This document shows, piece after piece, positions 37,530 to 47,482 of a DNA stretch of 64,000 bases. This DNA is from CAWCUK01 sp963798775. GTDB taxonomy: Bacteria > Bacteroidota > Ignavibacteria > Ignavibacteriales > Ignavibacteriaceae. A program made the translations under genes and the position numbers. Each line of letters opens with the position of its first letter. Positions within the stretch are counted from its first letter, which is position 1. Location of the stretch: positions 434,001 to 498,000 of the forward strand of contig CAWCUK010000003.1 of NCBI GenBank assembly GCA_963798775.1, written 5' to 3'. The notes beneath the pieces were generated by a model. It made no database searches, was not told the origin of the DNA, and saw only the letters and a program-made list of their open reading frames with translations.

Positions 37530-38504
37530 ATGGATGAACAAAATAATAAACCTGAATTGCGGCATGATGAAGCTGGGAAACTTGTTTCGGAAAATAATAG
37601 TTCTTCACCTTTAAAATTTATTTCACCGACTATACATCCTATCGCAGCCGCGATTATCGGATTAGTTGGCGCACTTTTCCTGTATCAAATTGTGGGCGGT
37701 TTTTTAACTATTGCAATTTTCGGAATGAAACTGGAAAACGCTCCCGTTAATTCTGTTAGGTTAATGACTATGGCGGCACAAATATTATTTATTCTGCTGC
37801 CTGCACTTGTTTTTACAAAATGGTTTTATGAAGATGTAAGTACAATAATAAGATTTAAAATACCGGATATCGCAGAAATCGGTTTATTCTCAGTCGGTAT
37901 TATAGTTTTAACGCCCTTGCTTCAGTACTTCATTACTATTCAGAATTATTTTATTGAGCTTTGGGCTAAACAGTTTGTTTTTTTTCATGAATTAAAAAGT
38001 TTCTTCGATACTTTAAATAGTTATGTGGAAAAAGCTTACACCGGATTATTAACCGCTCACTCTGTTTTTGAGGGAATTTTAATAGTTATTGTTGTTGCTG
38101 TGGCTCCGGCTATTTGCGAAGAAGTAATGTTTCGAGGATTTATTCAGCGTAGTTTCGAATTTAAAATGAAACCTTTCTGGGCTGCTTTAATTACAGCTTG
38201 TTTTTTCGGAATTTATCATTTTAGTCCGTATGGTTTAATTCCTTTAATTTCATTAGGATTCTATTTCGGATACGCGGCATATAAAAGTGATTCAATTTTT
38301 GTCCCGATGTCGCTTCACTTTCTAAATAATTTTATTGCGGTAATGCTGTTTTTTACCATCGGTGATGATGAAATTATGGATACAACATCAGTAAGTTCAG
38401 CGGATTTAACTTCCGCTATTATAATGTTTTTTTTACTACTTAGTGTTTTTGCCGGTGTTATTATTTTTATAAATAAATATTATTCAAAAGAGAGAAAAAT
38501 ATAG
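37530..38504 (+). CDS. CPBP family intramembrane metalloprotease
   Basis: 324 residues and about eight membrane helices. The Abi/CPBP motifs are EEVMFRGF (catalytic Glu pair and Arg), FFGIYHF and a later LHFLNN. It belongs with CAAX-protease-like enzymes; in bacteria the roles are mostly unknown, and some protect against bacteriocins. The N-terminal 35 residues are hydrophilic. It leads a compact set (zinc ribbon protein, cdsA, rimO) after a terminator. Confidence 0.9.
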   Translation: MDEQNNKPELRHDEAGKLVSENNSSSPLKFISPTIHPIAAAIIGLVGALFLYQIVGGFLTIAIFGMKLENAPVNSVRLMTMAAQILFILLPALVFTKWFYEDVSTIIRFKIPDIAEIGLFSVGIIVLTPLLQYFITIQNYFIELWAKQFVFFHELKSFFDTLNSYVEKAYTGLLTAHSVFEGILIVIVVAVAPAICEEVMFRGFIQRSFEFKMKPFWAALITACFFGIYHFSPYGLIPLISLGFYFGYAAYKSDSIFVPMSLHFLNNFIAVMLFFTIGDDEIMDTTSVSSADLTSAIIMFFLLLSVFAGVIIFINKYYSKERKI

Positions 38505-38512
38505 GAGGATTT

Positions 38513-38866
38513 ATGCCTATCTGCCCAAACTGTGAATATGAATATGTAGAAGGTGTTACTATTTGTCCCGATTGCTTAACTCCTTTAGTTGATAAAAAAT
38601 ATGTAACAAAACCGGAGGACTGGACCGAGGAAAATTGGGAAGTTGTTTTTACTTCAAATCAAGAATATGAAGTAGAAATGTTAAAAGATAATTTAGACAG
38701 CGCGAATATTACTTCGGCTATTTTATCTCAGAAGGATAGAAATTTTCCTGCTCCGGGTGATTTTTCTATTGTAAAGCTGCTGGTAAAAAAAGAAGATGTG
38801 CAAGCTGCTTTAAATTTTATAGATCAGCTAAAAAAACAGAATAGCGGAACCGAAGAAGAAGAATAA
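38513..38866 (+). CDS. Zinc-ribbon protein with DUF2007-like domain
   Basis: 117 residues. Two CxxC pairs (CPNC and CPDC, residues 4-23) make a zinc ribbon, followed by a DUF2007-like signal-transducer domain (VVFTSNQEYEVEMLKDNLDS, about 45-110). Soluble and of unknown function. AGGAGG stands just ahead of the ATG. Its stop and the cdsA start share TAATG, so the two are coupled. Confidence 0.85.
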   Translation: MPICPNCEYEYVEGVTICPDCLTPLVDKKYVTKPEDWTEENWEVVFTSNQEYEVEMLKDNLDSANITSAILSQKDRNFPAPGDFSIVKLLVKKEDVQAALNFIDQLKKQNSGTEEEE

Positions 38867-39690
38867 TGGCATTAGGAAATACCGCGCAACGAATACTAGT
38901 TTCTGTAGTCGCCATTCCCGTTATACTGGCTGCTTGTTATTTCGGAGGATATTTCTTTTTTCTATTGATCTTGGGCATCGCTCTTATTTCTTATTCCGAG
39001 TTTTGCTCAATGGTGAAGAATAAAGAAATCTTTGCCAATTTATGGATTGGTTTTATTGCCATTATATTTTTCTTGGTAAATGAATTTCGCCATTTTTTTG
39101 ACAGGTCTTTTTTTATTTTATTCTTAATTGTCTTAGTTACACTTATAGAACTTTTTAGAAATAAAAATTCCGCGATTCAAAATATCGGCGCTACTTTACT
39201 CGGAATATTTTATATCGGACTTTTTTCCGCCGCGCTTGTCGGAATTCGTGAATTCTATCCACACATAAACGGAATTTATTCCAGAGGCGGATATTTAATT
39301 ATTGCGGTTCTGGCAACAATATGGATTTGCGATTCCGCCGCTTTTTTCGGCGGGACCAAATTTGGAAAACATAAATTATTCCCCCGAGTTTCGCCGAATA
39401 AAAGTTGGGAAGGAGCGATTTTTGGTTTTGTTTTTGCCGTTATCGCAATGACGGCGGCAAAATTAATTATCCTTAGTTTTCTCTCTTGGTTAACTGTAAT
39501 CAGTTTCGGTGCTATTATTGGCACTGTTGGGCAAATTGGCGATTTAATTGAATCTTTATTCAAGAGAGATGCCGGAGTAAAAGATTCTTCAAATCTTATT
39601 CCCGGACACGGCGGAATTTTTGACCGGTTTGATTCGCTGCTTTATACCGCTCCGGTTATACTTTTATATTTAAATTATATTGGAAGATAA
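38866..39690 (+). CDS. cdsA: Phosphatidate cytidylyltransferase
   Basis: 274 residues with about eight membrane helices. The CDS signature is complete: SLFKRDAGVKD then LIPGHGGIFDRFDS. It makes CDP-diacylglycerol from phosphatidic acid and CTP, the branch point of phospholipid synthesis in the inner membrane. It shares one base with the upstream stop and lies 16 bp before rimO. Confidence 0.96.
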   Translation: MALGNTAQRILVSVVAIPVILAACYFGGYFFFLLILGIALISYSEFCSMVKNKEIFANLWIGFIAIIFFLVNEFRHFFDRSFFILFLIVLVTLIELFRNKNSAIQNIGATLLGIFYIGLFSAALVGIREFYPHINGIYSRGGYLIIAVLATIWICDSAAFFGGTKFGKHKLFPRVSPNKSWEGAIFGFVFAVIAMTAAKLIILSFLSWLTVISFGAIIGTVGQIGDLIESLFKRDAGVKDSSNLIPGHGGIFDRFDSLLYTAPVILLYLNYIGR

Positions 39691-39706
39691 ATTTTAAGAA
39701 GATTGA

Positions 39707-41017
39707 ATGAATATTAAAAATAAAGATAAAATTAGTGTTGTTACGCTTGGATGTTCAAAAAATACTGTAGATTCAGAACGATTGATGAATCAAATTAAAT
39801 TGAATGATTTTGATTTAATAGATGATCCTAATAATGCGGAAACGGTAATTATTAATACTTGCGGATTTATCGAAGCCGCAAAAGAAGAATCGATAAATAC
39901 AATATTAAATGCTGTTTCATTAAAACAAAAAGGAAAAATAAAAAAAGTAATTGTTGCCGGCTGTCTTTCAGAAAGATATAAAGATGAGCTTTCAAAAGAA
40001 ATTCCTGAAGTTGACGCGTTTTTTGGTACCGAAAAATATGAAGGAATTCTGAAGGAAATTGGCGGGGATTTAAAATACAACTTACTTGGTGAAAGAGTAA
40101 TTACAACTCCTTCTCATACAGCGTATTTAAAAATTTCAGAAGGCTGCGATCATCCATGTTCATTCTGCGCAATTCCTTTAATGCGTGGGTTGCATAAATC
40201 TAAGCCGATAGAGGATTTAGTGCGCGAGGCAGAATTTCTTGCGGCAAATAATACTAAAGAAATTGTTCTTATAGCTCAAGACACCACTGATTACGGTAAA
40301 GATATTTACGGTAAAAGAACTTTGGCTGAGCTTTTAAATAAATTAAGTGAAGTTAAGGGAATAGAATGGATAAGATTAATGTATGCTTATCCGTCACGTT
40401 TTCCTGATGATGTAATTGATGTAATTGCCGCGAATCCTAAAATTTGTAAGTATGTTGATATTCCGCTCCAACATATTTCTAATTCAGTTCTTAAATCAAT
40501 GCGAAGAGGAGTAACCGGTGAACGAACAAGAGAACTTCTTCATAAATTAAGAGAAAGAATTCCCGGAATAACACTAAGAACAACTTTTATTATTGGTTAT
40601 CCCAATGAAACAGAAAAAGATTTTGAAGAACTTTGTGAATTTATAAAAGAAGTTCGATTTGACAGAATTGGGGTTTTTACTTTTTCTGTAGAAGAAAATA
40701 CTTCCAGTTTCATATTAGGAGATCCTGTTCCGGAGGAAGTAAAATTAGAACGCAAAGATACTCTTATGGAAATACAAAAAAATATTTCTTTGGAAATAAA
40801 CGAAGGATTTGTCGGTAAAAAATTAAGAGTGCTAATTGAAGGAGTTGAAGGTGATTATTACATTGCCAGATCATTCAGAGATGCTCCGGAAGTTGACGGA
40901 GAAGTTTTAATTCCGGTTTCAGAACCGGGAATAAAAACCGGTGAATTTTTTGATGTAGAAATATTTGATTATAATGAGTATGATTTATACGGAAAAGTAC
41001 CGGTTAATGAAGGATAA
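39707..41017 (+). CDS. rimO: Ribosomal protein uS12 methylthiotransferase
   Basis: 436 residues: UPF0004 domain with cysteines in LGCSKNTVDSE, INTCGFIE and AGCLSERY; radical-SAM site CDHPCSFC; C-terminal TRAM domain. LGCSKNTVDSERL and the GCDHPCSFCAIP context mark RimO, which methylthiolates the aspartate of ribosomal protein S12, rather than MiaB. It lies between cdsA and the GWxTD gene with 16- and 5-bp gaps. Confidence 0.96.
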   Translation: MNIKNKDKISVVTLGCSKNTVDSERLMNQIKLNDFDLIDDPNNAETVIINTCGFIEAAKEESINTILNAVSLKQKGKIKKVIVAGCLSERYKDELSKEIPEVDAFFGTEKYEGILKEIGGDLKYNLLGERVITTPSHTAYLKISEGCDHPCSFCAIPLMRGLHKSKPIEDLVREAEFLAANNTKEIVLIAQDTTDYGKDIYGKRTLAELLNKLSEVKGIEWIRLMYAYPSRFPDDVIDVIAANPKICKYVDIPLQHISNSVLKSMRRGVTGERTRELLHKLRERIPGITLRTTFIIGYPNETEKDFEELCEFIKEVRFDRIGVFTFSVEENTSSFILGDPVPEEVKLERKDTLMEIQKNISLEINEGFVGKKLRVLIEGVEGDYYIARSFRDAPEVDGEVLIPVSEPGIKTGEFFDVEIFDYNEYDLYGKVPVNEG

Positions 41018-41022
41018 ATAAA

Positions 41023-42297
41023 ATGAAAATATTAAAATATTTTTCCTTACTAATGGTTTTTACTATTTCGGTTTTTGCTCAAGTTGAAAACGCTGGTAAA
41101 CAACCGATTTCAGTAATACCAAAATTTTATGAAGATGAACTGAATTTTAAATCTAATTTGGTCGATCAAACCCGTCTGGATATTTTTGTACAGGTACCTT
41201 ATACTGAAATCCAATTTATTAAATCGGGGGATGAATTTGTTGCGAATTATACAATTACCGTTTCGGTTTTTGATGAATCGAAAGATAAACTGATTGTAGA
41301 AAAAGTTTGGAATGAAAAGGTTTCCGCGAAAGAATTTGATCAAACGATTTCTAAAAATAATTTTAATTTAAGCTTGCGGTCATTCATGCTCCGGCCTAAT
41401 ATTTATACTATTCGTACTTCTGTTGAAGATAAAGATTCAAGGAAAAATTTCGCCGTAGAAAAAAAAGTAGAAGTTCGCGACCTTTCCTCTCGTGTAGCAA
41501 TAAGCGATCTTATGCTGATTGCTAAAAAAACTGTAACAGAAGGCTCAAATAAAATATTACCTAATGTCTCCAAAAATGTGGCCGCGCAAAAAAATGGGCT
41601 TCCGTTCTTTTTTGAAATTTATTCAAAAAGTCCTCAAAATGTAGTAATTGAAAATCAGCTTCGGGATCAGAAAAAAGATATAATTTATTCCGACAGCAAA
41701 AAACAAAGTATAGATAGCGGCCGGACTCAAATATTCCATACCATAAAAGATACCAATCTCAGTTTAGGAAACTATTTAATTACTGTTAATATTAGAGATT
41801 CAAACCAAAATATTTTGGCTTCTGTTTCAAAAATATTTTTCTCACGCTGGATTGGAATTCCTTCCTCAATTTCGGATTTGGAAAAAGCTATTTCGGAAAT
41901 GCTGTACATCGCAAGTTCCAAAGAATTGGATAATATTAAAGACGCTGAAACTAAAGAAGAAAAAGTTAAACGTTATCTCGATTTTTGGAAAACTAAAGAT
42001 CCTACACCAAATACAGAAGACAATCCAATTTTTGATGAATATTATAGACGCGTGGCTTACGCCAATGAACATTTTTCACATTACATAGAAGGCTGGCGCA
42101 CCGATAGGGGAATGGTTTTTATTATACTCGGCGCACCGAATAATGTTGACAGACATCCTTTTGATTATGATTCAAAACCTTACGAGGTTTGGGAATATTA
42201 TGATTTGAATCGCAGTTTTGTTTTTGTTGATGAAACCGGTTTTGGCGATTACAGATTAATTACTCCGTTAACCGGAGATTTATACAGATTTAGATAA
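41023..42297 (+). CDS. GWxTD domain exported protein
   Basis: 424 residues with a signal peptide (1-20, ending SVFAQ). The C-terminal domain carries the naming motif GWRTDRGMVFIILG and continues NVDRHPFDYDSKPYEVW. GWxTD proteins are typical of Bacteroidota, Ignavibacteria and relatives, and their function is unknown. The N-terminal 280 residues are beta-rich. It starts 5 bp after rimO. Confidence 0.92.
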   Translation: MKILKYFSLLMVFTISVFAQVENAGKQPISVIPKFYEDELNFKSNLVDQTRLDIFVQVPYTEIQFIKSGDEFVANYTITVSVFDESKDKLIVEKVWNEKVSAKEFDQTISKNNFNLSLRSFMLRPNIYTIRTSVEDKDSRKNFAVEKKVEVRDLSSRVAISDLMLIAKKTVTEGSNKILPNVSKNVAAQKNGLPFFFEIYSKSPQNVVIENQLRDQKKDIIYSDSKKQSIDSGRTQIFHTIKDTNLSLGNYLITVNIRDSNQNILASVSKIFFSRWIGIPSSISDLEKAISEMLYIASSKELDNIKDAETKEEKVKRYLDFWKTKDPTPNTEDNPIFDEYYRRVAYANEHFSHYIEGWRTDRGMVFIILGAPNNVDRHPFDYDSKPYEVWEYYDLNRSFVFVDETGFGDYRLITPLTGDLYRFR

Positions 42298-42324
42298 TCT
42301 TTTTTACTAAAATTATTATACCTT

Positions 42325-43290
42325 ATGATTCTTACCGTAACAATAAATCCGCTTTTAGAAAGACGATATTCTTATCCTCAAATAGTTCAAAAAATTGAAA
42401 ATAGAAACGGCATTAAAACATTAGCGGCCGGAGGAAAAGGAATAAATGTAAGTAGACAGTTAAATTATTTAAATACTGATAATATTGCGATTACTTTTAC
42501 CGGAGGTTATAACGGAAAAATTTATTGCGATGTATTAAGAGATGAAGGAATAAAATTTACTGCAATTAAAACAAAAGATGAAACTCGTGATGCGGCTGTT
42601 ATTATTGATGATTCAGCCGAAACTTTAACTTCTTATTTTTCAAAAAATTCAAAAGTTACTGGGCACGAGGTAGAAGAATTTAAAAGCAAATTAGAAAAGA
42701 TGATTGAAAATTGTGAGATGGTTCTTTTTGCCGGCAGTTCTCCTTGCACAGAAGCTGATTCAATTTTCCCTTTCGGCATAGAAACCGCAAATAAATATGA
42801 TAAAATCTCAATCTGCGATACTTACGGAAATCATCTAAAAGCTTGTTTAGAAAGTTCTCCGACAATATTACATAATAATATCAGCGAAATAAATAAATCA
42901 CTGGGAATAAATTTAGATGAAGAAAACTCAAAGTTAGAATATTTAAATTGGCTCTATAAAAACGGAATAAAACAGGCTTTTCTAACAAACGGCGAAAAAG
43001 CTTTTTACGCGGCTAATTTTGATTATCATTTTAAAGTTGAATTTCCCAAAATTAAAACAGCTGATTCAACAGGAAGCGGCGACGCCTTTACTGCCGGTAT
43101 TATCCATTCGTGGCATAATGATTTAGTATTTGAAGAAAGTGTAAAAACTGCTGCCGCGCTAGGAATTCTAAATGCTACAAAATTTGATGTATGCAATATT
43201 AAACCCGGGGAAATTGGGGAAATAAGTAATAAAGTTAAAGTTTTGCCTATCGGAAAAAAAATGAAAACCCTTGATGTTACTCCGCGTTAA
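42325..43290 (+). CDS. PfkB family sugar kinase (1-phosphofructokinase-like)
   Basis: 321 residues. The N-terminus (ILTVTINPLLERRY) and AGGKGINVSRQL match the 1-phosphofructokinase/tagatose-6-phosphate kinase branch, and DSTGSGDAFTAGI holds the catalytic Asp and anion hole. The substrate is not certain. The last 17 bases overlap the start of the Omp85 gene, so the two are probably one transcript. Confidence 0.88.
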   Translation: MILTVTINPLLERRYSYPQIVQKIENRNGIKTLAAGGKGINVSRQLNYLNTDNIAITFTGGYNGKIYCDVLRDEGIKFTAIKTKDETRDAAVIIDDSAETLTSYFSKNSKVTGHEVEEFKSKLEKMIENCEMVLFAGSSPCTEADSIFPFGIETANKYDKISICDTYGNHLKACLESSPTILHNNISEINKSLGINLDEENSKLEYLNWLYKNGIKQAFLTNGEKAFYAANFDYHFKVEFPKIKTADSTGSGDAFTAGIIHSWHNDLVFEESVKTAAALGILNATKFDVCNIKPGEIGEISNKVKVLPIGKKMKTLDVTPR

Positions 43291-45038
43291 ATATTTTTTA
43301 ATTATTGTTTTATTATCATTCCCCGCGTTTTCTCAAACTATAAGTAACATTGATATCAAAATCCGGAATAATTTTTTCTGCCGATGATTATGTCGGTTGG
43401 AGTGGAATTTCTGTCGGCCAAAAATATAAAACGGGTATTTTAGATTCGGTTAAAAAAAATATCGCTTTTCATTTAAGCGAGTTTGGCTATTTAAATTCTA
43501 CTTTCAGCAATAGTGATATTCAGTTTTCCTCCGATTCCCAAAATGTAAAAATTTTTTTACAAGTTAATGAAGGCGAGCCTACCTATATACATAAACTGTT
43601 TTATTCTGATGCTGATTCTCTTGATTATGAAAAAATAATTCCGCTGTTCGATTTTCTGCAAGGACAAATTTTTCGTCCATCCGAAATTGAAGCTTCCATT
43701 AATGAAGCACTTACCTTTTATGAGAATAATGGTTATCCTTTTGCAAAGATTGTTATTTCATCAATTTATTTTTTTGATGATTCAACAAACGGAAATCATG
43801 AAGCGGACATCTATTTAGATTTTAAGAAGGAGAATAAAAGCACAATCGATACAATTGAAGTTATCGGAAATGTGAATACTAAAGATTATGTAATTAAAAG
43901 AGAATTAAGAATTAAGCTAGGAGAAAAATATTCACAGAAGGTTATTGAAGAATTACCGAAAAGATTAAACCGGCTACGATTTTTTGAACCTGTTGGTACA
44001 CCGGAATATTTTATCAATTCAAAAGAACAAGGTGTGCTTTTAGTAAATGTAAAAGAAAAACAAACGAATAATTTCGACGGAATTATTGGCTATATTCCCG
44101 GGAATAAACCGGATGAAAAAGGTTATCTGACTGGACTGGTAAATGTAAGCATGCGTAATTTATTTGGTACGGGAAGAGGAGCGGCTATACGTTGGCAGCA
44201 GCTTGAAAGGCTCTCGCAAGAACTTGAATTAAAATATCTTGAGCCGTGGGTTTTTGGTTTTCCGTTTAATCTTAATGGAAGTTTTTTTCAACGTAAACAA
44301 GATACCACTTTTGTTCAGCGAAAAATAGAAGGAAGTATAGAATATCTCGCGACTGAGGATATTTCGGCTTCACTATTTATCGGTTCCGAACAAGTTATTC
44401 CTACAGTATTAGAAAAACCTGTCTTTACAATTTATAATTCTAGTTCCTTAACAACCGGAGTTAATCTAAAAATTGATACACGAGATGATCCATACGCTCC
44501 GACTGAAGGCCTGCTTCTCTTAAATTCTTACAGTTTTAGTACAAAAAGAATATACGGTCCGACAATATTTATAACTCCAAATTTAGCCACCAAAATAAAT
44601 CTCCAACGTATTACAATAGATTTTTCTTTTTTTTATGAATTATTTAAAAGACAAATTATTGCAGCCGGTTTACACGCCAGAGAGCTTCGTGGGCCGTTTT
44701 TTGAAGAAAGCGATTTATTCAGATTAGGTGGAGCTACAACTTTAAGAGGTTATAGGGAAAATCAATTTTTAGGCTCACGTACATTTTGGTCAAATTTTGA
44801 ATATCGGTTACTCTTAACAAGAAGAACGTACGCTTTTGGCTTTTTCGATACCGGTTATTATTTAAGAAATGCGGAGATTTCAAGAGGAATTACAAAATCA
44901 CAAGGATTTAAAATTGGATATGGCGTTGGTTTAAATATTGAAACCGGCTTAGGCGTATTAAGTGTAAGTTTTGCTTTGGCAAAGGGAGATACTTTTGCAA
45001 AAGGAAAAATTCATTTTGGTCTTGTAAATGAGTTTTAA
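43274..45038 (+). CDS. Omp85-family outer membrane protein (BamA/TamA-like), +1 frameshift
   Basis: About 587 residues after correction. The ATG at 43274 gives a signal peptide (ending FPAFSQ); the frame then shifts at the AAAA run 43358-43361, and removing one A leads into SGIIFSADDYVGWSG. Two to three POTRA domains come next (one reads IDTIEVIGNVNTKDYVIKRE), then a surface-antigen barrel with LGGATTLRGYREN and a last strand ending in Phe. Short for BamA (about 800), so a TamA-like or other Omp85 protein is more likely. It overlaps the PfkB gene by 17 bp. Confidence 0.88.
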
Positions 45039-45074
45039 TACATTACGTCAATCAAAATAACTAAACTCTTAAAA

Positions 45075-45915
45075 TTGTATTTGAAACTAAAAGCATATTT
45101 ATTATTAACTCGTCCCGTTAATCTTTTAATTACTTCTTCTACTGTATTGGTGGGACTTTTTCTTTGTGCCGGCGAAAAAACAAATTTATTTGTCCTTATT
45201 TTAGCCCCCCTGTCAGCTGCTTTAGCCGCCGCCGCCGGTAATATTATTAACGATTATTTTGATTTAGAAATAGATAAAATAAATCGTCCTGCTCGACCCT
45301 TAGCATTCGGTACAATTTCAAAAAAAAGCGCTATGTTTTTTTATGTAGTATTATCTTTAACTTCTTTAATATTAGCTTCTTTTATAAATATAAATACATT
45401 TACTATTGATTTTTTAGCTGTAGTATTACTGTTTTATTATTCATATAAAATTAAACAAATATTTCTATTAGGAAATTTTGTTATTGCATTTCTTACCGGG
45501 CTGGCTTTTATTTACGCCGGTACTTCAGTTAATAATATTTCATTCGCGGTTATTCCGGCTGTTTTTGCTTTTCTAATAAATTTTATTCGGGAAATTGTAA
45601 AAGATATGGAAGATTTAGAAGGTGATTCCGCAAAGGGAGTTTTAACTTTTCCGAAGAGGTTTGGTTTTTCCGCCGCAAAAAAAGTTGTTTTTTTTACAAC
45701 GTTAGTTCTAATATTTTTCTACTTTTTATCCTTTTGCTGCGCGGCTTTATCAAATTGAATATTTTATTTTGATAATGGTAATAGTAAATCCGATTTTGGT
45801 TTATGTTAATAAAATTATTTTTGATGATGACTCAAAAGAAAGCTTGAATAAGTTGAGTAATATTTTAAAATTGAATATGGTTTTTGGTTTAACTGCAATA
45901 TTTCTGGGAAGATGA
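45075..45915 (+). CDS. UbiA family prenyltransferase, +1 frameshift
   Basis: About 279 residues after correction, from TTG 45075, with eight or nine helices. The two Asp-rich motifs are NDYFDLEIDKINRPARP and KDMEDLEGD. The frame is lost in the T run 45723-45727; removing one T continues PFAARLYQIEYFILIMVIVNP and ends at 45915. In Bacteroidota close relatives are called geranylgeranylglycerol-phosphate geranylgeranyltransferase, but menaquinone or haem branches cannot be ruled out. The stop and the rnhB start share ATGA. Confidence 0.88.
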
Positions 45916-46553
45916 AAAATTTCGATAACGAATATTTAACGCGAAAAGTAAAATACCTTGCGGGTGTAGACGAAGTGGGAAGAGGTCCCTTAGCCGGCCC
46001 TGTTGTTGCCGCTTCTGTTATTTTTTCGCGCAATGTGTTTATAGAGGGCATAAACGATTCTAAACAGCTGACTGAGCAAGTTAGAGAAGAACTTTATCCT
46101 CAAATAATTAAAAAATCTTTGGCTTATTCTGTTTCCGTAATTTCGCACGGACAAATAGATAGAATAAATATTTTACAAGCATCTTTACTTGCAATGTCAA
46201 CTTGTATTAATCGTCTGCAAATTGAGCCTCATTTAATTTTAATTGATGGAAATAAAAAATTTGAAAGTAAAATTCCCGCCCTTACTATTGTAGGAGGCGA
46301 CGCAAAATCCTTCGCTATTGCGGCCGCGTCAATTATAGCAAAAGTAACACGCGATAGAATTATGAAGAGATTATGCCCGAAATTTCCCCAATATAAATGG
46401 TCGAAGAATAAAGGATACGCTACTCGTGAACATATTGAAGCGATTAAAATTTATGGAGCTTCTCCGCTTCACAGAAAAACTTTTTTAAGAAGAATCTTAA
46501 ACGTTAGCGAAAATTTGGAATTAAGTTTTGAAATGGAACCGCCTGTAGAATAA
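45912..46553 (+). CDS. rnhB: Ribonuclease HII
   Basis: 213 residues. AGVDEVGRGPLAGPVVAA is the RNase HII hallmark with the first catalytic Asp-Glu pair; further acidic residues are in LILIDGNKKF and KVTRDRIM. It cuts RNA in RNA-DNA hybrids and at single ribonucleotides. It overlaps the UbiA gene by 4 bp and is followed 28 bp on by yraN, a common pairing. Confidence 0.96.
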   Translation: MKNFDNEYLTRKVKYLAGVDEVGRGPLAGPVVAASVIFSRNVFIEGINDSKQLTEQVREELYPQIIKKSLAYSVSVISHGQIDRINILQASLLAMSTCINRLQIEPHLILIDGNKKFESKIPALTIVGGDAKSFAIAAASIIAKVTRDRIMKRLCPKFPQYKWSKNKGYATREHIEAIKIYGASPLHRKTFLRRILNVSENLELSFEMEPPVE

Positions 46554-46581
46554 ATTATCATCAATAAATATTGAAAGCGCG

Positions 46582-46953
46582 ATGAGTATTGAAACTAAAA
46601 ATTTCGGACAAGAAGGGGAAGATATCGCAGCGGGCTTACTGGAAGAAAAAGGCTACGAAATTATTGAAAGAAATTACAGGTTCGGGAAAAATGGCGAAAT
46701 AGATATTATCGCTCATGATAAGGCAACTGATTATCTTGTTTTTGTCGAAGTAAAATCCCGCAAAAATTTAAATTATGGCGAGCCTGAATACGCTTTAACC
46801 AAAAATAAAATAAGACAAATAAGAAAAATGGCTCAACTATATCTTTATGATAAAAATATTTCCGAAGCCGCTTGCCGTTTTGATGTTGTTGCCATTTTAT
46901 TTCAATCTAAAATTAAACCTGTTGTTAATCATTATATTAATGCTTTTACCTAA
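46582..46953 (+). CDS. yraN: YraN family (UPF0102) endonuclease-like protein
   Basis: 123 residues, normal length. The restriction-endonuclease-like core is GEIDIIAHD with FVEVKSRK, the D-ExK active site of the family. The precise role is unknown. It lies between rnhB and the TRAP permease gene, whose ATG comes 1 bp after this stop. Confidence 0.93.
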   Translation: MSIETKNFGQEGEDIAAGLLEEKGYEIIERNYRFGKNGEIDIIAHDKATDYLVFVEVKSRKNLNYGEPEYALTKNKIRQIRKMAQLYLYDKNISEAACRFDVVAILFQSKIKPVVNHYINAFT

Positions 46954-46954
46954 T

Positions 46955-47479
46955 ATGCAAATTCTGAAAGGCTACATACGAGTAATAGATAGTTTTAATA
47001 CAATTATTGGAAAGTTATTCTCCTGGTTAACTTTTTTTTTAGTTGTTATTGTCTGTTACGATGTTTTTACCCGCTATTTGCTTCAGCAAAGTTCTGTGGC
47101 CTTACAAGAACTGGAGTGGCATTTATTCGCTTTAATATTTTTAGGCGCCGCTGCTTACACTTTAAATATTGATGACCATGTAAGAGTGGATGTTTTTTAT
47201 ACCCGTTTTTCCGATAAAACAAAAGCTTGGATAAATCTTTTGGGAGCGATAATTTTTTTAATTCCTTTTTGTGTGATTGTAATTATGGCTTCAAAAAATT
47301 TTGTTTGGCAGTCGTTTTTAATTAATGAAACTTCTCCCGATGCCGGAGGACTTCCGGGAAGATTTTTACTTAAAGCATTTATTCCGCTTTCTTTTTTCTT
47401 CCTCTTATTGCAGGGTATTTCGCTTGCCTTTAAATCAATTTTAATTATTAAACAAAAAGATCTAACTAAAGAGTTGTAA
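46955..47479 (+). CDS. dctQ: TRAP transporter small permease (DctQ)
   Basis: 174 residues with four helices. The conserved Glu/Trp region (LQELEWHLFALIFLGAAAYT) and DDHVRVDVFY fit DctQ. An in-frame extension to 46847 inside yraN is rejected; the ATG at 46955 follows the yraN stop directly. It pairs with DctM, 3 bp on, in the membrane part of a sodium-coupled importer. Confidence 0.93.
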   Translation: MQILKGYIRVIDSFNTIIGKLFSWLTFFLVVIVCYDVFTRYLLQQSSVALQELEWHLFALIFLGAAAYTLNIDDHVRVDVFYTRFSDKTKAWINLLGAIIFLIPFCVIVIMASKNFVWQSFLINETSPDAGGLPGRFLLKAFIPLSFFFLLLQGISLAFKSILIIKQKDLTKEL

Positions 47480-47482
47480 TAA

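Noticed and set aside
37530..38504. CPBP protease as part of a defence or bacteriocin locus
   Set aside because: Neighbours are housekeeping genes (cdsA, rimO); no toxin, peptide or defence gene is near.
41852..42088. 78-codon ORF in another frame of the GWxTD gene
   Set aside because: Lies wholly within a conserved gene and shows no domain of its own.
46847..46954. N-terminal extension of dctQ into yraN
   Set aside because: It overlaps a conserved gene over 107 bp; the ATG at 46955 just after the yraN stop gives the family's normal start.
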